From assembly GCF_014202505.1 (NCBI RefSeq), contig NZ_JACHGW010000001.1, positions 1,116,001-1,180,000 on the forward strand: a DNA stretch of 64,000 bases. The letters run 5' to 3'. Positions 16,725 through 25,149 of the stretch are shown in pieces (positions within the stretch are counted from its first letter, which is position 1; every line of letters begins with the position of its first letter). Below the pieces are notes generated by a model, which was not told the origin of the DNA, did not search any database, and saw only the letters and a program-made list of their open reading frames with translations. The translations under genes and the position numbers were made by a program. This DNA is from Armatimonas rosea. GTDB lineage: Bacteria > Armatimonadota > Armatimonadia > Armatimonadales > Armatimonadaceae.

Positions 16725-17678
16725 ATGAAAACAACGACGATTCTTGCGGCGCTGCCGCTGACGATGTTCTTGGCGGCGAGCGCTCAGGCGAAGCCGCCGT
16801 TTGCGCAGAAGGAGGGGGTCAAGTGTACCTACTGTCACAGTGGCCAGCAGCCCAAGCGTAACTACCGCGGCGACTACTACAAGCTGCACAACCTCACGTT
16901 TGAGGGCTTCGACGATGCCGCCGAGGCGAAAAAAGCGGGCGTCGAGATCGGCCCGCTCGCCGACTCCAAGCCTGCGAGCCTGACTGCACCCAAGCCTGTC
17001 GTGAAGCTCAACGCGGTCTATCCCGGCACCGGGACGCTGGCCTTTGGAGACGGCCCCGATGGCGTGGTCAAAGACGGTAAGCCGGTCGCCAAAGGCTGGA
17101 AGTCGCTCTTCAATGGCAAGGACCTCAAGGGGTTTACATGGGAGAAGGGCTACTGGTCTGTGGTCGATGGCGTGATTGTCGGCGATAAGAAGGGCAACAC
17201 GCCCCACCACCACTACCTCTTCACCGACCAGGACTACTCCGACTTTGAGATGCATGTCGATGTGAAGATGACCGGCTACAACAGCGGAGTCTGCCCGCGT
17301 GTGCAGCCCAAGTCCTTCGATGATGTGCCGGGCTACCAAGTGGACATGGGCGATGGCTTCTGGGGCTGCCTCTGGGACGAGCACCACCGCCAAAAGAAGA
17401 TCTTCGACTTCCCGACCGAGCTGCAGAACCAGCTCGTCAAGCAGGGTGACTGGAACCACTACTACTTCAAGATGGTCGGCACCCACATCACCATCTACCT
17501 CAATGGCGTCAAGACCGCCGAAGGCGACGACCCCGATGGCTTCAAGAGCGGCCCGATCGCCTTCCAGCTCTGCCACGGGCCCAATACCGTGGCAAGTTTT
17601 AAGAACCTCTACATCAAGCCGCTGGCAAAGCCCACCAAGGGTACTGCACCCAAAAGCGACGAAAACCCGAAGCCGTAG
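16725..17678 (+). CDS. DUF1080 protein with an N-terminal c-type heme motif
   Basis: A 317-residue exported protein. The signal peptide (1-22, MKTTTILAALPLTMFLAASA) is followed at once by a CTYCH heme-binding motif (34-38) in a small cytochrome-like segment. A DUF1080 (3-keto-disaccharide hydrolase-like, concanavalin A fold) domain covers about residues 120-300 (GWKSLFNGKDLKGF, then YSDFEMHVDVKM, GVCPR, and NHYYFKMVGTHITIYLNG). Some DUF1080 proteins hydrolyse 3-keto-glycosides. It begins at the base after the DUF1501 stop. The heme-plus-DUF1080 combination suggests an oxidation/hydrolysis couple in the periplasm; that is inference. Confidence 0.9.
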   Translation: MKTTTILAALPLTMFLAASAQAKPPFAQKEGVKCTYCHSGQQPKRNYRGDYYKLHNLTFEGFDDAAEAKKAGVEIGPLADSKPASLTAPKPVVKLNAVYPGTGTLAFGDGPDGVVKDGKPVAKGWKSLFNGKDLKGFTWEKGYWSVVDGVIVGDKKGNTPHHHYLFTDQDYSDFEMHVDVKMTGYNSGVCPRVQPKSFDDVPGYQVDMGDGFWGCLWDEHHRQKKIFDFPTELQNQLVKQGDWNHYYFKMVGTHITIYLNGVKTAEGDDPDGFKSGPIAFQLCHGPNTVASFKNLYIKPLAKPTKGTAPKSDENPKP

Positions 17679-17704
17679 CTGCCCGGCCTCATCGACCAAT
17701 ATTG

Positions 17705-17746
17705 CACACTACCTCTCTCCCTTGCACTTGGTGGAGAGGTAGTGTG
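17705..17746 (+). terminator. Hairpin after the PSD1-DUF1501-DUF1080 operon
   Basis: CACACTACCTCTC (17705-17717) pairs perfectly with GAGAGGTAGTGTG (17734-17746) around a 16-base loop, followed by a weak T-rich stretch GTATTTACT. It is a likely terminator, though the U-run is poor. Confidence 0.6.
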
Positions 17747-17786
17747 TGGTATTTACTATGATGCTACCTTGTTAGTAAACACGTGA

Positions 17787-18674
17787 ATGAATAGCTACGA
17801 CGTCCCCCAAAAAGACTTGCCAACCCTCCCAACCGAGTCCACCGGGGCAGCACTTGAGCACTACCAAGTTATCGAAGCCAAGAGCGGGCTAAACCTACCC
17901 TTCCGTGAGCTCTGGCGCTACCGTGAGCTACTCTACTTTTTGACCTGGCGCGATGTCAAAATCCGTTACAAGCAGACTGCCCTAGGAGCTGCCTGGGCGA
18001 TCCTGCAGCCCGTGATGACAATGATTGTCTTCTCCCTGCTTTTTGGCCGTCTCGCAGGGATGGATACTCGCACCGGGGGAGTTCCCTACCCTATCTATGT
18101 CTTTGCCGGGCTCCTGCCGTGGACATTCTTCTCGACGGCGCTTGCTAATAGTGGCAACTCCGTCGTTGGCAGCGCGAACCTGATTACCAAGGTCTACTTC
18201 CCTCGGCTCATCATTCCCTTGGCTTCTGCAGGGGCTGGCCTGGTGGACCTCGCCATCTCCTTTAGTGTTCTGTTGGTCATGATGGTCTGGTACAAAATCG
18301 CGCTGACTGCCCAACTTTTCTTGGTTCCTTTATTCCTCTTTGGGACCGTGCTTGCCGCAACGGGAGTAGGTACACTACTCTCTGCACTAACCGTGGCCTA
18401 CCGTGATTTTCGCTATGTCGTGCCCTTCCTCGTGCAAATCTGGATGTTCATTACTCCGGTCATCTACCCAAGCTCCATCATCCCAAAGGAATGGCGCTGG
18501 GTGCAGGCACTCAACCCCATGGCTGGATTAATCGACGGCTTCCGTGCCTCTTTCCTAGGGCGTCCCCTAGAGTGGGGCAACATCCTCATCTCCCTTGCTG
18601 TCTCTATCGCACTTTTCTTCATGGGGGTTTTCTACTTCCGCTCCGTCGAACGGCGATTTGCCGATATCATCTAG
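17787..18674 (+). CDS. wzm: Polysaccharide ABC exporter permease (Wzm-type)
   Basis: A 295-residue ABC-2 type membrane protein with about six helices. Family signatures: LLYFLTWRDVKIRYKQTALGAAWAILQP at residues 49-76, FAGLLPWTFFSTAL, VYFPRLIIPLAS, and near the end NPMAGLIDGFR. Wzm forms the channel that exports lipid-linked O-antigen or teichoic-acid-like glycans across the inner membrane with Wzt. The ATPase gene follows after 12 bases. A TATGAT -10 candidate lies at 17757-17762. GC content is still near the genome norm here, unlike the downstream genes. Confidence 0.93.
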   Translation: MNSYDVPQKDLPTLPTESTGAALEHYQVIEAKSGLNLPFRELWRYRELLYFLTWRDVKIRYKQTALGAAWAILQPVMTMIVFSLLFGRLAGMDTRTGGVPYPIYVFAGLLPWTFFSTALANSGNSVVGSANLITKVYFPRLIIPLASAGAGLVDLAISFSVLLVMMVWYKIALTAQLFLVPLFLFGTVLAATGVGTLLSALTVAYRDFRYVVPFLVQIWMFITPVIYPSSIIPKEWRWVQALNPMAGLIDGFRASFLGRPLEWGNILISLAVSIALFFMGVFYFRSVERRFADII

Positions 18675-18686
18675 AATCTCAAGACC

Positions 18687-19646
18687 ATGTCAAACCCCGC
18701 GATTCGAGTAACAAACCTCTCAAAATCCTACCAGTTAGGAGCAACTCAAGAGCGCTACCACACCCTCCGAGACTCGATAGCAGGTGCAGGTCAAGCACTC
18801 CGCCGCCGTTACACGGCAGGCCAAGACAAATCTGAATCTACGACTCTGTGGGCACTTAAGGATGTCAGCTTTGAAGTTGCTCCCGGTGAAACTCTCGGAA
18901 TCATTGGTCGCAATGGTGCTGGAAAGAGCACTCTCCTTAAGATCTTTTCTAGAATTACAGAACCAACATCTGGGAAAGTCGAACTATTTGGTCGCGTGGC
19001 ATCCCTTCTAGAAGTTGGAACGGGATTCCATCAGGAATTAACTGGGCGAGAGAATATATTTCTGAATGGTGCAATCCTAGGAATGTCTCGTCGAGAAATT
19101 GAACGAAAATTTGACGAGATAGTCGCTTTTGCTGAAGTAGAGAAATTCATAGATACGCCAGTTAAGCGGTTTTCAAGCGGGATGCAACTGCGCTTGGCAT
19201 TTGCTGTGGCGGCTTATCTGGAACCTGAAATACTTGTTATCGATGAAGTCCTTGCTGTTGGTGATGCGCCATTTCAGAAACGGTGCATCGAGCGTATGCA
19301 AAAACTTGCACAGTCGGGATGTACACTTTTATTTGTAAGTCACAATATGGAAATGATTCCTACTCTTTGTCGATCTGCTTTATGGATGCGAAATGGACAA
19401 GTCGTAGAGTATGGTATGTCAAACAGAATTATTGATAGTTATCTCTCAAGTTTGTCATCAGACGATAATTCAAAATCTTTAACTGATAAACAGCGCTCAG
19501 GGGATCGACGTGCCGTTTTTAAAAGTCTGGAAGTTCTAGATAGTATGGGGATCCCATTGTCATATGTTGAAAGTGGTAAGGATCTGAGATGTATACTTGA
19601 GATTGAAGCGAAAAAAATATTGGGAGAGTATCTATTGCAATTGTAA
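18687..19646 (+). CDS. wzt: Polysaccharide ABC exporter ATPase (Wzt), frameshifted before its C-terminal domain
   Basis: This frame codes 319 residues with a complete ATPase: Walker A in GIIGRNGAGKSTLLK (about 73-87), signature RFSSGMQLRLAFAVAA, Walker B EILVIDEVLAVGD, and the SHNM switch. After codon 308 it runs through an A7 tract (19611-19617) and stops at 19646 within an unrelated tail. The missing C-terminal glycan-binding domain is intact in the -1 frame (next entry). Either one A was lost (mutation or assembly error), or slippage on the A-run yields the full protein. GC content drops sharply through this gene. Partner of the upstream permease. Confidence 0.88.
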   Translation: MSNPAIRVTNLSKSYQLGATQERYHTLRDSIAGAGQALRRRYTAGQDKSESTTLWALKDVSFEVAPGETLGIIGRNGAGKSTLLKIFSRITEPTSGKVELFGRVASLLEVGTGFHQELTGRENIFLNGAILGMSRREIERKFDEIVAFAEVEKFIDTPVKRFSSGMQLRLAFAVAAYLEPEILVIDEVLAVGDAPFQKRCIERMQKLAQSGCTLLFVSHNMEMIPTLCRSALWMRNGQVVEYGMSNRIIDSYLSSLSSDDNSKSLTDKQRSGDRRAVFKSLEVLDSMGIPLSYVESGKDLRCILEIEAKKILGEYLLQL

Positions 19647-19936
19647 TTAAAACTTTGACTGGCACTAGGATTATCTCAAGCTGGACAGATGAAAAAGATG
19701 TCAAAATTGATCTGATTGAAGGGACACAAAAAGTTGAGTGTCGATTTTACCAATTGCCAATACGACCAGGTAGGCAAGTTATGTTTGAATTATGGATGTT
19801 TGATGGGGCATTGTTAGATCAAATCGAGAATGCCAGGATTCTTGATGTTGTTGAAGGCAATATATCAGGTTTTTCTAATAGAGCAGATCAAGGTGTTGTT
19901 ATATGTAACTATGACTGGAGATTTGAAAAAGCATGA
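19613..19936 (+). CDS. C-terminal domain of Wzt in the -1 frame
   Basis: Reading from 19613 in the -1 frame gives KNIGRVSIAIVIKTLTGTRI and continues to a stop at 19936. The pattern (SIAIVIKTLTG, ISSWTDE, F-Y-Q-L-P-I-R-P-G, then FELWMFDG and DQIENA) matches the C-terminal Wzt domain that binds the exported glycan. Joined to the upstream frame it gives about 416 residues, a normal Wzt length. The stop overlaps the next gene's ATG (ATGA), so translation of this frame is expected to couple to it. That argues the domain is or was translated. Internal initiation at ATG-like 19655 is possible but lacks a good ribosome site. Confidence 0.75.
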   Translation, partial: KNIGRVSIAIVIKTLTGTRIISSWTDEKDVKIDLIEGTQKVECRFYQLPIRPGRQVMFELWMFDGALLDQIENARILDVVEGNISGFSNRADQGVVICNYDWRFEKA

Positions 19937-20718
19937 GAAATAGTTGGAACTATTCGCTTTATAAGAAATGGAGAAAGTATATTGATTTTGCCTCAATATT
20001 AAAACTGAGGCAGTGTTTTTTACATGGTATCAATGATGAGGAGCATGTTACCTTTAAATTCAAGTCTGACATGATCAGAGATATCGTGATTAGAGGTGGT
20101 GATACTGATATTGCGACATTATGTGAGATTTTTGATGGTGAAGTATATGCTGGGATTTTTAAATATGTAAAGAATTGTTCATATGTTATTGACCTCGGTG
20201 CTAATATTGGTTTGGCATCAGCATTTTTTGCAATTAATTGTCCGAATGCGAATATATGTGCAGTTGAACCCGATACTGAGAATTTTTTGATACTGGAAAA
20301 AAATCTTAAGCTATTAGCTGCTAACGGGCGTGCAAAAAATATAAACGCTGCTGTTTGGGGTAGGAAAACTAATCTGATATTGAAAAATAAGGGTGGGCAT
20401 GCTAATTCTTTTGAGTTTGGAGAGGTTTTGCCAGGAGAAAGTTATGTTGATGCTATTGATGGTTTGACTATAGAAGATATAATCGGATTTTCTGGTTTTG
20501 AAACGGTTGATGTTCTGAAAATAGATATTGAAGGTGCTGAGATTGAATTATTTAGTCGTGATACTAGCTGGCTTAAAAATATACGTTGTGTAGCTATAGA
20601 ATTTCATGGTGATAGCCGAAAGATTAGTGATTTTGATAATCTGATAGTGGCTGCTGGTTTCGAGATAGCGGAAGAGAATGATCATACTACTATAGTCTTA
20701 AATAAGTATATGGGCTAA
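19933..20718 (+). CDS. FkbM family methyltransferase
   Basis: A 261-residue SAM-dependent methyltransferase. Motif I is VIDLGANIGLASAFFA (about 85-100); the later acidic CAVEPDTENF binds SAM ribose. The FkbM hallmark VDVLKIDIEGAEIELF is near residues 194-209, followed by IEFHG. FkbM enzymes O-methylate sugars or polyketides; here a glycan residue is likely. It overlaps the Wzt C-terminal frame by 4 bases. Base composition is very AT-rich compared with the genome, a sign of recent transfer. Which sugar is modified cannot be told. Confidence 0.88.
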   Translation: MRNSWNYSLYKKWRKYIDFASILKLRQCFLHGINDEEHVTFKFKSDMIRDIVIRGGDTDIATLCEIFDGEVYAGIFKYVKNCSYVIDLGANIGLASAFFAINCPNANICAVEPDTENFLILEKNLKLLAANGRAKNINAAVWGRKTNLILKNKGGHANSFEFGEVLPGESYVDAIDGLTIEDIIGFSGFETVDVLKIDIEGAEIELFSRDTSWLKNIRCVAIEFHGDSRKISDFDNLIVAAGFEIAEENDHTTIVLNKYMG

Positions 20719-20817
20719 TAATGGTTATGTTTGTGAGTTTTTTTTGCTGTTAATTGAAGTTTTTTTTGAACAAATGGAATTAATAGATTCTTTTATGTGA
20801 AGGCTATTGGTATTTTT

Positions 20818-22065
20818 ATGGAAAAAAAATATATAATTGGTTTTCATGATGAAAGTAAGGGGTTAGGAGGTACGACAAGGTATCTCCTAGAACTAGTAGA
20901 TGGATTGAATCGAGATAAATATTATCCGGTATTTTTTTCGACGAAATCTTTTCCATGGCATCAATTGTTAAAAGATTCTGATGTCGAATTAATAACACCA
21001 GACACAATCATGGATTCTCTTGGTGAAGTAACTAAGATTAACCACTCCGCGACCATAACTCGTAAGCGTTTGTCGTGGGTGAAAATTCCACATTTAGTTG
21101 CATGGACACTCGGCATGTTCAAAGAGAAATATGTACTAGAGGAACTATTCAATAGAAAGACTGTTGATTTGTTGCATACTAATCATGCGGGTGCAGAGAT
21201 CGCGCCTATTGCGATGCGCCGTGTTGGTGTACCTCGAATAGTGGCGACTTGGCATGTTGATTCTACCTATGATCTTGATGGTAATTTTCAAGGTAAGCAT
21301 TACCGATATTTAGAACGTCAATGTATGAATTCTATTGATCATGTGATCTCTGTAAGTGAAGCTACGAAGAATGATTGGGTTAATCGTTGTGGTTTGAACG
21401 AAGAGTATGAAAAGCGAATATCTGTGGTTTATAATGGTGTGGATGTAGATGCATTTACACAAGAGAGAGAGAAGTCTAAAATAAGATTAGCTTTCGGATT
21501 ACCGGGAAATGATAAATTTATTTTAGGAAGCCTAGGACGTCTTGATAAGGCTAAGGGATTTATGTATTTGATCGAAGCTCTTCCTAAAATACGTTTGCAT
21601 ATACCCAATATATTGGTTGTTATAGCGGGTTCTGGTCCACTGAAAGAAGAACTTATTGAACAGGCACAAAGACTGGGTGTGGCTGACTGTTTAATATTTT
21701 TAGGATTTGTAAGAGATACTCATGCATTCTTAGAGATGCTTGATGTCTATGTGCAGCCATCATTATGCGAAGCGCATCCATTTGGGACTTTGGAAGCAGG
21801 CGCTATGGGGCTTCCAATTGTGGCTTCTGCTGTTGGTGGTATACCTGAAACGATTGTTGATGGTGAGACAGGTTTCCTTGTTCCTGCAAAAAATGTAGCT
21901 TCTTTGGCAGAAAAAATCTGCATTCTAGGTCAAAATTCCTCTTTATGTCAGTCAATGGGGGAGAAAGGGCGTAAGCGTATTCAGGAAAAATTTACGAGTC
22001 AAAAAATGGTAAATGAAACTGTAGAAATATATGAAAGATTACTAATGGAGAAACCATATCGTTAG
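20818..22065 (+). CDS. Family 4 glycosyltransferase
   Basis: About 415 residues, GT-B fold. The N-terminal domain has KGLGGTTRYLLELVDGL and LHTNHAGAEI. The C-terminal donor domain has VVYNGVDVD, LGSLGRLDKAKGF, IAGSGPLKEEL, and the E-x7-E type motif EAHPFGTLEAGAMGLP, then GGIPETIVDG. These are retaining transferases that use nucleotide sugars. The start is ATG 20818; a GTG at 20797 would add seven residues, and no ribosome site decides. It is AT-rich and follows an 78-base gap after the FkbM gene. It likely adds a sugar to the exported glycan. Confidence 0.9.
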   Translation: MEKKYIIGFHDESKGLGGTTRYLLELVDGLNRDKYYPVFFSTKSFPWHQLLKDSDVELITPDTIMDSLGEVTKINHSATITRKRLSWVKIPHLVAWTLGMFKEKYVLEELFNRKTVDLLHTNHAGAEIAPIAMRRVGVPRIVATWHVDSTYDLDGNFQGKHYRYLERQCMNSIDHVISVSEATKNDWVNRCGLNEEYEKRISVVYNGVDVDAFTQEREKSKIRLAFGLPGNDKFILGSLGRLDKAKGFMYLIEALPKIRLHIPNILVVIAGSGPLKEELIEQAQRLGVADCLIFLGFVRDTHAFLEMLDVYVQPSLCEAHPFGTLEAGAMGLPIVASAVGGIPETIVDGETGFLVPAKNVASLAEKICILGQNSSLCQSMGEKGRKRIQEKFTSQKMVNETVEIYERLLMEKPYR

Positions 22066-22094
22066 TGGGGTATGTACATGGTATATAGCATGTG

Positions 22095-22964
22095 TTATGC
22101 CTTTATAGTGCGGATATGGCGACGGATATCTAAAAAATGAGTTGGTATGAAAGTTATTAACCACCAAGCTATGAGGGTTGCCGAAATTTGCATGTCTAAT
22201 GCTGATTTGAAGAGGATGCGAGCTTTTTTTTGATCGCGCATATTTACGAAAATTTTACCGTATGTCATCAGCACATCAACATGTTTTTTGAGGATCTGGT
22301 TTTTACTGATTGGTAAAATCTGCGATATTATTTCAATGTTTCGGATCTCTGCTTTGACGAATCTTTCGGTTTGTGATGATAAACTATTATGTGAAGGTGT
22401 ATAGTTAATAAGAAGATATGGTATTTGTGTAAAACTGCCGAGAGATAATAACCTGAGCCAAAGATTGTAATCTTCTACACCAATCAATGTTCTGTCTTCA
22501 TTAAACCCTCCCACGTTTTCAAAACTAAGACGGCGGACTAGAACCGTTGAGTTGATAATCTGGTTGCATTGCCATAGAGTTTCAAATGTAATAGGCGAAT
22601 CTATAGGTTTACTACAGCAATGTACCAAAACTACTTGAGGATCTTCTGTTAATGGAATTTGCTTTTCTAGTTTTTCCGGCAACCAAGTGTCGTCTGCATC
22701 TAGAAAGGCTAGCCAATCCCCTGTTGCATGTCGGGCTCCGTGATTTCGTGCGGATGCAGGACCACCATTCTCTTGACGAAGAAGATAGACAGGTGGTGGA
22801 TATTTGGAAACGACTTCTGCTGTATTGTCGGATGATCCATCGTCGATAACAAAGATTTCTGCAGCTGGATATGTTTGCTCTAGTACACTGTTAATGGCTT
22901 TCTCAATATATTCTGCTGCATTATAGGCAGGAATGATCACGCTGATTTTTGGCCTAGTGCTCAT
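22095..22964 (-). CDS. Family 2 glycosyltransferase
   Basis: A 289-residue GT-A enzyme. The N-terminal domain shows ISVIIPAYNAAEYIEKAINS (8-27), FVIDDGSSDNT, GGPASARNHGA and the metal-binding FLDADDTW (about 89-96). LIGVEDYNLWLRL supplies the ED(Y) acceptor-side motif near residue 160. The C-terminal 80 residues are helical with a hydrophobic end, perhaps membrane-associated. It is AT-rich and convergent with the upstream GT4 gene; it starts 4 bases after the stop of the other minus-strand transferase, so those two form an operon. It probably builds the same surface glycan. Confidence 0.92.
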   Translation of the reverse strand: MSTRPKISVIIPAYNAAEYIEKAINSVLEQTYPAAEIFVIDDGSSDNTAEVVSKYPPPVYLLRQENGGPASARNHGARHATGDWLAFLDADDTWLPEKLEKQIPLTEDPQVVLVHCCSKPIDSPITFETLWQCNQIINSTVLVRRLSFENVGGFNEDRTLIGVEDYNLWLRLLSLGSFTQIPYLLINYTPSHNSLSSQTERFVKAEIRNIEIISQILPISKNQILKKHVDVLMTYGKIFVNMRDQKKARILFKSALDMQISATLIAWWLITFIPTHFLDIRRHIRTIKA

Positions 22965-22967
22965 TTT

Positions 22968-24113
22968 TTATTTAGCCGCTACAATTTTATTGTATATGTT
23001 AATGTATTGTGGGGTGACTACGTCTTCTGAGAATATATTAAATGCTTGACTTTGTGCTTTAGAAGATAGTTTTTTTCTTATGCTTTCATCTGCTAAGAGA
23101 GCTAGCTGTTTACTTAGTGAACCTTCCTGTGAGAGATCTGCGAGTTTACCCGAGTCTCCTACTATCCAGCTTAGTGTTGGCGTATTATTGCAGGTAATCG
23201 GGAGGCCTGTTGCGATTGCTTCAAGAAACGCGATGGGGAGCATCTCGTGTAGTGCACCATGTGCGAAAATATCCGCGGATTGATAGAGGGATGGAATTTT
23301 CTCCCGTGGGACATTTTGAAGAAAGGAAATGCGATCCCCCAATAGCTCTTTCCCTAATTTTATGAGGGCATCGGATTCTGCTTCATGAGCACCCGCAACG
23401 ACGAGTACGCAAGGCTGAGAATAGGTCTTGGAGAATGCATGAAATTCTCGAATGAGGTAATCAACTCGCTTATGTGTGGATTTAATTGCTGCTATCGACA
23501 GAACAACAAGGCAATCTTGGGGTAAGCCCCAGATCCTGCGGGCTACTTCTTTATCGCCAGGTTTAAAGAGCTCCGTATTGACAAAATTTGGTATGGCAAA
23601 TGCCATTTGAGACTTAGGTCTCTGGGCTTCCCAGTCCTCTAAATAACACGGAGCAAGGTGCTGAAGATAGGTATACCGTCTGAGGGTACTGACACTTTCT
23701 TCTGTCCCATGACCCAGGATAACTTTCGGACGGCTTAGGCCAAGCTGGTGAAATTTTTGCATCAGGAGCGCAAGCCATGGGTCCTGTACATGAACAAGAT
23801 CATAGTCATGGCGTACTTGGGACAAGAGCTTCAGTGCAAAATGGGTTTGCTCGGCCTGATAGTCTGAGCCGAAGCCGTAGCGCCAGCCACCTCGTTTGCG
23901 CAGTGTACTAACTTCTTTGCTGATCTTTTGACTAAATCGCGAAGGTGTATTGAGGCACCTGACATACGAAGGTAAGGCATCGGAGGTACTGCCCCCTTGA
24001 AATAGGGTTACGTCACACTGGCGCTTGAAGAGTGCTTTGGCTAGGTCCTCGGCCCAAGTCTCAATACCTCGTTTGATGTGTCCTAGTCCGCTAGACGCAA
24101 TTGCAATTTTCAT
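22968..24113 (-). CDS. Family 4 glycosyltransferase
   Basis: A 381-residue GT-B protein. The N-terminal domain begins KIAIASSGLGHIKRGIETWAED (2-23), with DLVHVQDPWLALLM and VILGHGTEES. The C-terminal domain has VLSIAAIKSTHKRVDYLI and VVAGAHEAESD. The donor-site region is DIFAHGALHEMLPIAFLEAIATGLPI, where E-x7-E is conserved as EMLPIAFLE. GC content is intermediate between the AT-rich island and the host genome. It leads the minus-strand pair with the GT2 gene. Donor and acceptor sugars are unknown. Confidence 0.9.
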   Translation of the reverse strand: MKIAIASSGLGHIKRGIETWAEDLAKALFKRQCDVTLFQGGSTSDALPSYVRCLNTPSRFSQKISKEVSTLRKRGGWRYGFGSDYQAEQTHFALKLLSQVRHDYDLVHVQDPWLALLMQKFHQLGLSRPKVILGHGTEESVSTLRRYTYLQHLAPCYLEDWEAQRPKSQMAFAIPNFVNTELFKPGDKEVARRIWGLPQDCLVVLSIAAIKSTHKRVDYLIREFHAFSKTYSQPCVLVVAGAHEAESDALIKLGKELLGDRISFLQNVPREKIPSLYQSADIFAHGALHEMLPIAFLEAIATGLPITCNNTPTLSWIVGDSGKLADLSQEGSLSKQLALLADESIRKKLSSKAQSQAFNIFSEDVVTPQYINIYNKIVAAK

Positions 24114-24137
24114 CGTGATAACTCAAGCGGACACTCT

Positions 24138-25118
24138 CTACCCGGGGTACCAGATCACACGGGGATCGTCTGCGGGGCGCTGGTAGTCGTAGGCGGCGTC
24201 GATGAGTTTGGTGGTGTCGTAGACGGGTTTCCAGCCTAGGAGAAAGCGTGCCTTGGCATTGTCGAGCCAGGTGGTGTGAAACTCCGTGGTGAGCTTGACG
24301 CTGGGAAAGCCACGGGTTGTGCTGAGGTACTCTGCGACGACACCATAGTCCACGGGCTCGTCCATGCAGATATTGAAGGTCTGCTGACGGGACTTGGGAT
24401 GGTTGAGAGCGGCTAGGATAGCGCTCACCAGGTCATCGACATGCACAAAGTTGCGCTTGATCGGGTTGCCGTCGGGATCGCAGAGGACGGGGATGGTGTT
24501 AGTGGCTTGGTAGGCATCCGCCGCATCGGCACCGACCAGGTCACGCCAGCGAGGACCACCAAAGACATCGTCGCCGAAGCTCTGCGTGTACTTGAAGTCG
24601 TCCTTTTCCATGATCCAAGGGGCGCGTAGGCAGCAACCATTGAGGTTGTACTGGATGTAGTACTGCTCCAGCAGGACCTCTTCGAGGACCTTTGAGAGCG
24701 CGTAGCAGCCTGGGTAGGCGCTGTGGCGCTGGGTCTCGGTGACGGGAATCGGGTGCGGGTAGACAAAGTGCCCCATCCCCGCATCGCCGCCGATCAGGAC
24801 GAGCTGCTGAAAGGTGGGAGAGAGGCGCGCTTCCTCCAAGAGCCAGAAGAACCCCTTGATGGCGACATCCATGATGTCTTCGGGGGTCTCTTTACAGGTG
24901 GCTAGGTGGAGCACATGGGTGACGCCCTCCATCGCCCGCGCAACATCGGCGCGTGAGGACATCGAGCCCTTCACCACCTCGACCCGCTCCGTTGCCTCGA
25001 CAACGCGGTTGTGACAGAACGCCCTGACGATCGCACCGTCAAAGCGCTGGTCGGCGAGAAATGCCTTCAGGAATGTTTGTCCGACCTTACCTGTCGCACC
25101 TGTCACCAAAATTCGCAT
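24138..25118 (-). CDS. NAD(P)-dependent epimerase/dehydratase (extended SDR)
   Basis: A 326-residue protein. It starts MRILVTGATGKVGQTFLKAF, with the Rossmann G-x-x-G-x-x-G at residues 7-13. VLHLAT follows the second strand. The catalytic site is Y-x-x-x-K as YALSK near residue 136; NFVHVDDLVSAI and a C-terminal GWKP segment are also typical. It likely epimerises or reduces a nucleotide sugar, but the product is unknown. ATG 25118 is supported by a TACACT -10 box 6 bases upstream. Composition is normal for the genome, so it may mark the right edge of the glycan island. Confidence 0.88.
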   Translation of the reverse strand: MRILVTGATGKVGQTFLKAFLADQRFDGAIVRAFCHNRVVEATERVEVVKGSMSSRADVARAMEGVTHVLHLATCKETPEDIMDVAIKGFFWLLEEARLSPTFQQLVLIGGDAGMGHFVYPHPIPVTETQRHSAYPGCYALSKVLEEVLLEQYYIQYNLNGCCLRAPWIMEKDDFKYTQSFGDDVFGGPRWRDLVGADAADAYQATNTIPVLCDPDGNPIKRNFVHVDDLVSAILAALNHPKSRQQTFNICMDEPVDYGVVAEYLSTTRGFPSVKLTTEFHTTWLDNAKARFLLGWKPVYDTTKLIDAAYDYQRPADDPRVIWYPG

Positions 25119-25124
25119 AGCTCT

Positions 25125-25130
25125 AGTGTA
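25125..25130 (-). promoter_or_regulatory. -10 box (TACACT) for the epimerase gene
   Basis: On the minus strand TACACT is followed by AGAGCT and the ATG at 25118, a 6-base gap. It shares a 31-base divergent spacer with the next promoter. Confidence 0.6.
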
Positions 25131-25138
25131 CCCTGTGT

Positions 25139-25144
25139 CATAAT
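25139..25144 (+). promoter_or_regulatory. -10 box (CATAAT) for the VPS10/BNR gene
   Basis: CATAAT ends 5 bases before ATG 25150. The two outward -10 boxes are only 8 bases apart, so the polymerases would compete. Confidence 0.45.
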
Positions 25145-25149
25145 ATCGT

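Noticed and set aside
19605-19625. Classical programmed -1 slippery heptamer in wzt
   Set aside because: The run reads AAA AAA ATA in frame with G before it, so it lacks the X-XXY-YYZ match for simultaneous two-tRNA slippage. Polymerase slippage or a one-base deletion fits better.
18687-24113. Integrated mobile element carrying the AT-rich genes
   Set aside because: No integrase, transposase, tRNA target or flanking direct repeats. Homologous exchange within the glycan locus is simpler.
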